A DNA stretch of 6,477 nucleotides from positions 1-6,477 of the forward strand of contig JALHUQ010000430.1 in NCBI GenBank assembly GCA_022866645.1, given 5' to 3'. The position numbers were made by a program, and so were the translations under genes. Within the stretch, counting starts at the first letter, position 1. Each line of letters starts with the position of its first letter. The notes below the pieces were generated by a model. It was given only the letters and a program-made list of their open reading frames with translations, ran no database searches and was not told the DNA's origin. Shown piece by piece: positions 4,742 to 6,477 of this stretch. This stretch comes from Woeseiaceae bacterium. Its GTDB lineage: Bacteria; Pseudomonadota; Gammaproteobacteria; Steroidobacterales; Woeseiaceae.

Positions 4742-6477
4742 ATGGAGACATATCAGTTGCCGAGTACGCCCCGAAAAACCAGGAAAAAGACCAGCAAAAA
4801 GGCGAAGGCCCCAAACAAGGGCACGACCTACAAGCATCCGATTCCGAGCCAGAATGATCTGATCGACTTCCTGACAGATGTGGGCAAGCCTCAGAAGGCG
4901 GAGCCGATACTAATGGCGTTCGATCTGAAGGGGCAGCGCATGCGCGCGCTGCTGATCGAGCGACTTCAAAGCATGGTCAGGGCAGGGCAGATTCTTGAGA
5001 ATCGCCGTGGCGAGTTCTGCCTGACAGTGAAGCTGGATCTGGTGACCGGCAGGGTCACGGGTCATCGCGATGGTTTTGGATTCGTCATTCGAGATGATGG
5101 CGATTCCGACGATGTCTACCTCTCAGCCAGGGAGATGCGATCGCTATTCGACGGCGATCGAGTCGCTGTTCGTATTAAGGGGCTGGATCATCGCGGCAGA
5201 GCCGAAGGTGAACTGGTCGATGTTCTGGAACGCGGCACTCGCGAGATTGCAGGGCAGTTTATTCGCGAACGCGGCATCGGTGTTGTAATTCCCGACAACG
5301 CCAAGTTGTCGCATCGCATACTGATCCCGAAAGGCGAAGCCGCGAACGCCAGGCACGGCAATATGGTTGTAGTGGAGATACTGGACTTCCCGACACACGT
5401 CGAACAAGCGACGGGTCGCATCACGACGATCATCGGCAACCCGGGCGAGAAGGGCATAGCGACAGACATTGCGATTCACAGTCACGGCATTCCATTCAAG
5501 TGGCCGGATGCTGTTCGAAAGGAAGCGCAAGGATTTGGTTCGACCGTTCCGGGTAGCTCACACAGTGGCCGGACTGAACTGCGAAATGTTGATCTGATTA
5601 CGATCGACGGCGCCGACGCACGAGATTTCGATGACGCTGTGTATTGCAAAAGATCTGACGACGGTTGGCGCTTGCTGGTCGCCATTGCTGACGTGGCGCA
5701 TTACGTCAACGTCGGTACGGCGTTGGACAAAGAAGCAATCGTCAGAGGTACATCCGTATATTTCCCGGATCGGGTCGTACCGATGCTGCCTGAGGTACTT
5801 TCCAACGGTCTTTGCTCACTTAATCCCAAAGTCGATCGTCTTTGCATGGTCTGCGACATGCGCGTCAGCCCCGCCGGCAAAGTAACCAGGGCGACCTTCT
5901 TCGAAGGGGTGATGAATTCAAAGGCGCGTTTGACTTATAGTCAGGTCGGAGATTTCCTGAGCGGCGCATCGACAACGTCGGTGCCCAAAGAACTGCAAGC
6001 CTCCGTGCGGGATTTGCACGATTTGTATAAAGCGTTTGCCAAGCAGCGCAAGCGCCGCGGTGCGATCGAGATTGACTTGCCGCAAACCAAATTCAAACTC
6101 AATGAAGATGGCGAAATCGATCGTATTGAAGTGGTTCCACGCAATGACGCTCATCGCCTTATCGAAGAATGCATGATTGCCGCAAACGTCGAGGCGGCGA
6201 AGTTTCTGAAACAGCACAAAATCGCCGGCCTGTATCGCATCCATCCGAAGCCCGACACAGATCGATTCAACGACCTGCGTCTGTATCTCACATCGCTGGG
6301 GCTGAAGGTGCCTCATCCTGACCACGTCGAGCCTCGCCACTTCACGCAGATCATTGAGCAGGTGAAAGACCGACCCGATAGTGCTGCTATCACTATGGCC
6401 ATGCTTCGTTCACTGACGCATGCCGCATACTCGCCCGCGAACGTTGGCCATTTTGGACTTGCGCTGCCTTCCTACGC
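4742..6477 (+). CDS. rnr: Ribonuclease R (3' end outside window)
   Basis: RNase R is a processive 3'-to-5' exoribonuclease of the RNase II/RNB family that degrades structured RNA, including mRNA, defective rRNA and tRNA, and mRNA released by trans-translation. The window holds 578 codons without a stop. A lysine-rich N-terminal extension (residues about 11-28) precedes a winged-helix RNB-type domain (about 32-97, IPSQNDLIDFL...). A cold-shock/OB domain follows (about 101-145, VTGRVTGHRDGFGFVI), then a second cold-shock domain to about 270. The catalytic RNB domain begins near 280. It has the signature TIDGADARDFDDAV (287-300), whose Asp289, Asp295, Asp297 and Asp298 correspond to the metal-binding aspartates 272, 278, 280 and 281 of the E. 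coli enzyme. TSVYFP at 337-342 contains Tyr340, which should be the base-stacking tyrosine, and LIEECM lies at 473-478. The sequence ends in GHFGLALPSYA, directly before the HFTSPIRRYPD segment expected next. The end of RNB, the S1 domain and the basic tail (E. coli total 813 residues) lie beyond the window. It diverges from the adjacent tRNA-Leu. Confidence 0.96.
   Translation, partial: METYQLPSTPRKTRKKTSKKAKAPNKGTTYKHPIPSQNDLIDFLTDVGKPQKAEPILMAFDLKGQRMRALLIERLQSMVRAGQILENRRGEFCLTVKLDLVTGRVTGHRDGFGFVIRDDGDSDDVYLSAREMRSLFDGDRVAVRIKGLDHRGRAEGELVDVLERGTREIAGQFIRERGIGVVIPDNAKLSHRILIPKGEAANARHGNMVVVEILDFPTHVEQATGRITTIIGNPGEKGIATDIAIHSHGIPFKWPDAVRKEAQGFGSTVPGSSHSGRTELRNVDLITIDGADARDFDDAVYCKRSDDGWRLLVAIADVAHYVNVGTALDKEAIVRGTSVYFPDRVVPMLPEVLSNGLCSLNPKVDRLCMVCDMRVSPAGKVTRATFFEGVMNSKARLTYSQVGDFLSGASTTSVPKELQASVRDLHDLYKAFAKQRKRRGAIEIDLPQTKFKLNEDGEIDRIEVVPRNDAHRLIEECMIAANVEAAKFLKQHKIAGLYRIHPKPDTDRFNDLRLYLTSLGLKVPHPDHVEPRHFTQIIEQVKDRPDSAAITMAMLRSLTHAAYSPANVGHFGLALPSY
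4744..4748 (+). promoter_or_regulatory. Shine-Dalgarno-like GGAGA that favours an alternative TTG start for rnr
   Basis: The ATG at 4742 has no recognisable Shine-Dalgarno in the bases before it. GGAGA at 4744-4748 lies 8 bases ahead of an in-frame TTG at 4757, which would begin the protein PSTPRKT after the initiator. That spacing is near optimal, so TTG may be the real or an additional start. The two choices differ by only five residues. Confidence 0.4.

Noticed and set aside
5144..6340. Open frames on the minus strand (up to 140 residues) and short + frames within rnr
   Set aside because: The rnr frame holds continuous conserved RNase R motifs across the whole stretch; the others are antisense or shifted shadows.
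1..6477. CRISPR array, insertion sequence, phage or defence genes
   Set aside because: No regularly spaced repeats, no transposase or integrase motifs and no paired terminal repeats with target duplications were seen; all long frames are explained by pilus or RNase R genes.

Overview
The window is a fragment of a gammaproteobacterial chromosome. The evidence is a pilY1-pilE pair of type IV pilus genes in the order typical of gammaproteobacterial minor-pilin operons, a bacterial tRNA-Leu(CAG) with an encoded CCA end, and an rnr gene close in sequence to enterobacterial and pseudomonad RNase R. Composition is moderately GC-rich. I cannot name a genus from the sequence.

Left part (1-4002, + strand): a nearly complete pilY1, missing only its extreme 5' end, is followed with overlapping stop and start codons by a short pilE-like prepilin gene. 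The two are almost certainly the last genes of a minor-pilin operon (fimT/fimU-pilV-pilW-pilX-pilY1-pilE type) that lies mainly to the left of the window. PilY1 is the large exported tip protein of the pilus: a von Willebrand factor A (VWA) domain followed by a beta-propeller. PilE is a minor pilin thought to link the priming tip complex to the main fibre. This PilY1 carries a cysteine- and threonine-rich segment of about 160 residues inserted inside the VWA domain, and three aspartate-rich loops that look calcium-binding.

Middle part (4003-4741): a gap of about 515 bases has no convincing gene. It contains an AT-rich tract and a 55-base imperfect hairpin. It is followed by a minus-strand stable RNA unit: promoter, tRNA-Leu(CAG) and a rho-independent terminator.

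Right part (4742-6477, + strand): the first 578 codons of rnr (RNase R), transcribed divergently from the tRNA and cut off by the window end just before the conserved C-terminal part of the catalytic domain. The pilus genes and the tRNA/rnr genes look functionally unrelated.

I find no CRISPR array, transposase, phage gene, toxin-antitoxin pair or defence system. The parts most worth a second look are the PilY1 insert, the unusual C-terminus of the PilE-like pilin and the structured pilE-tRNA gap.
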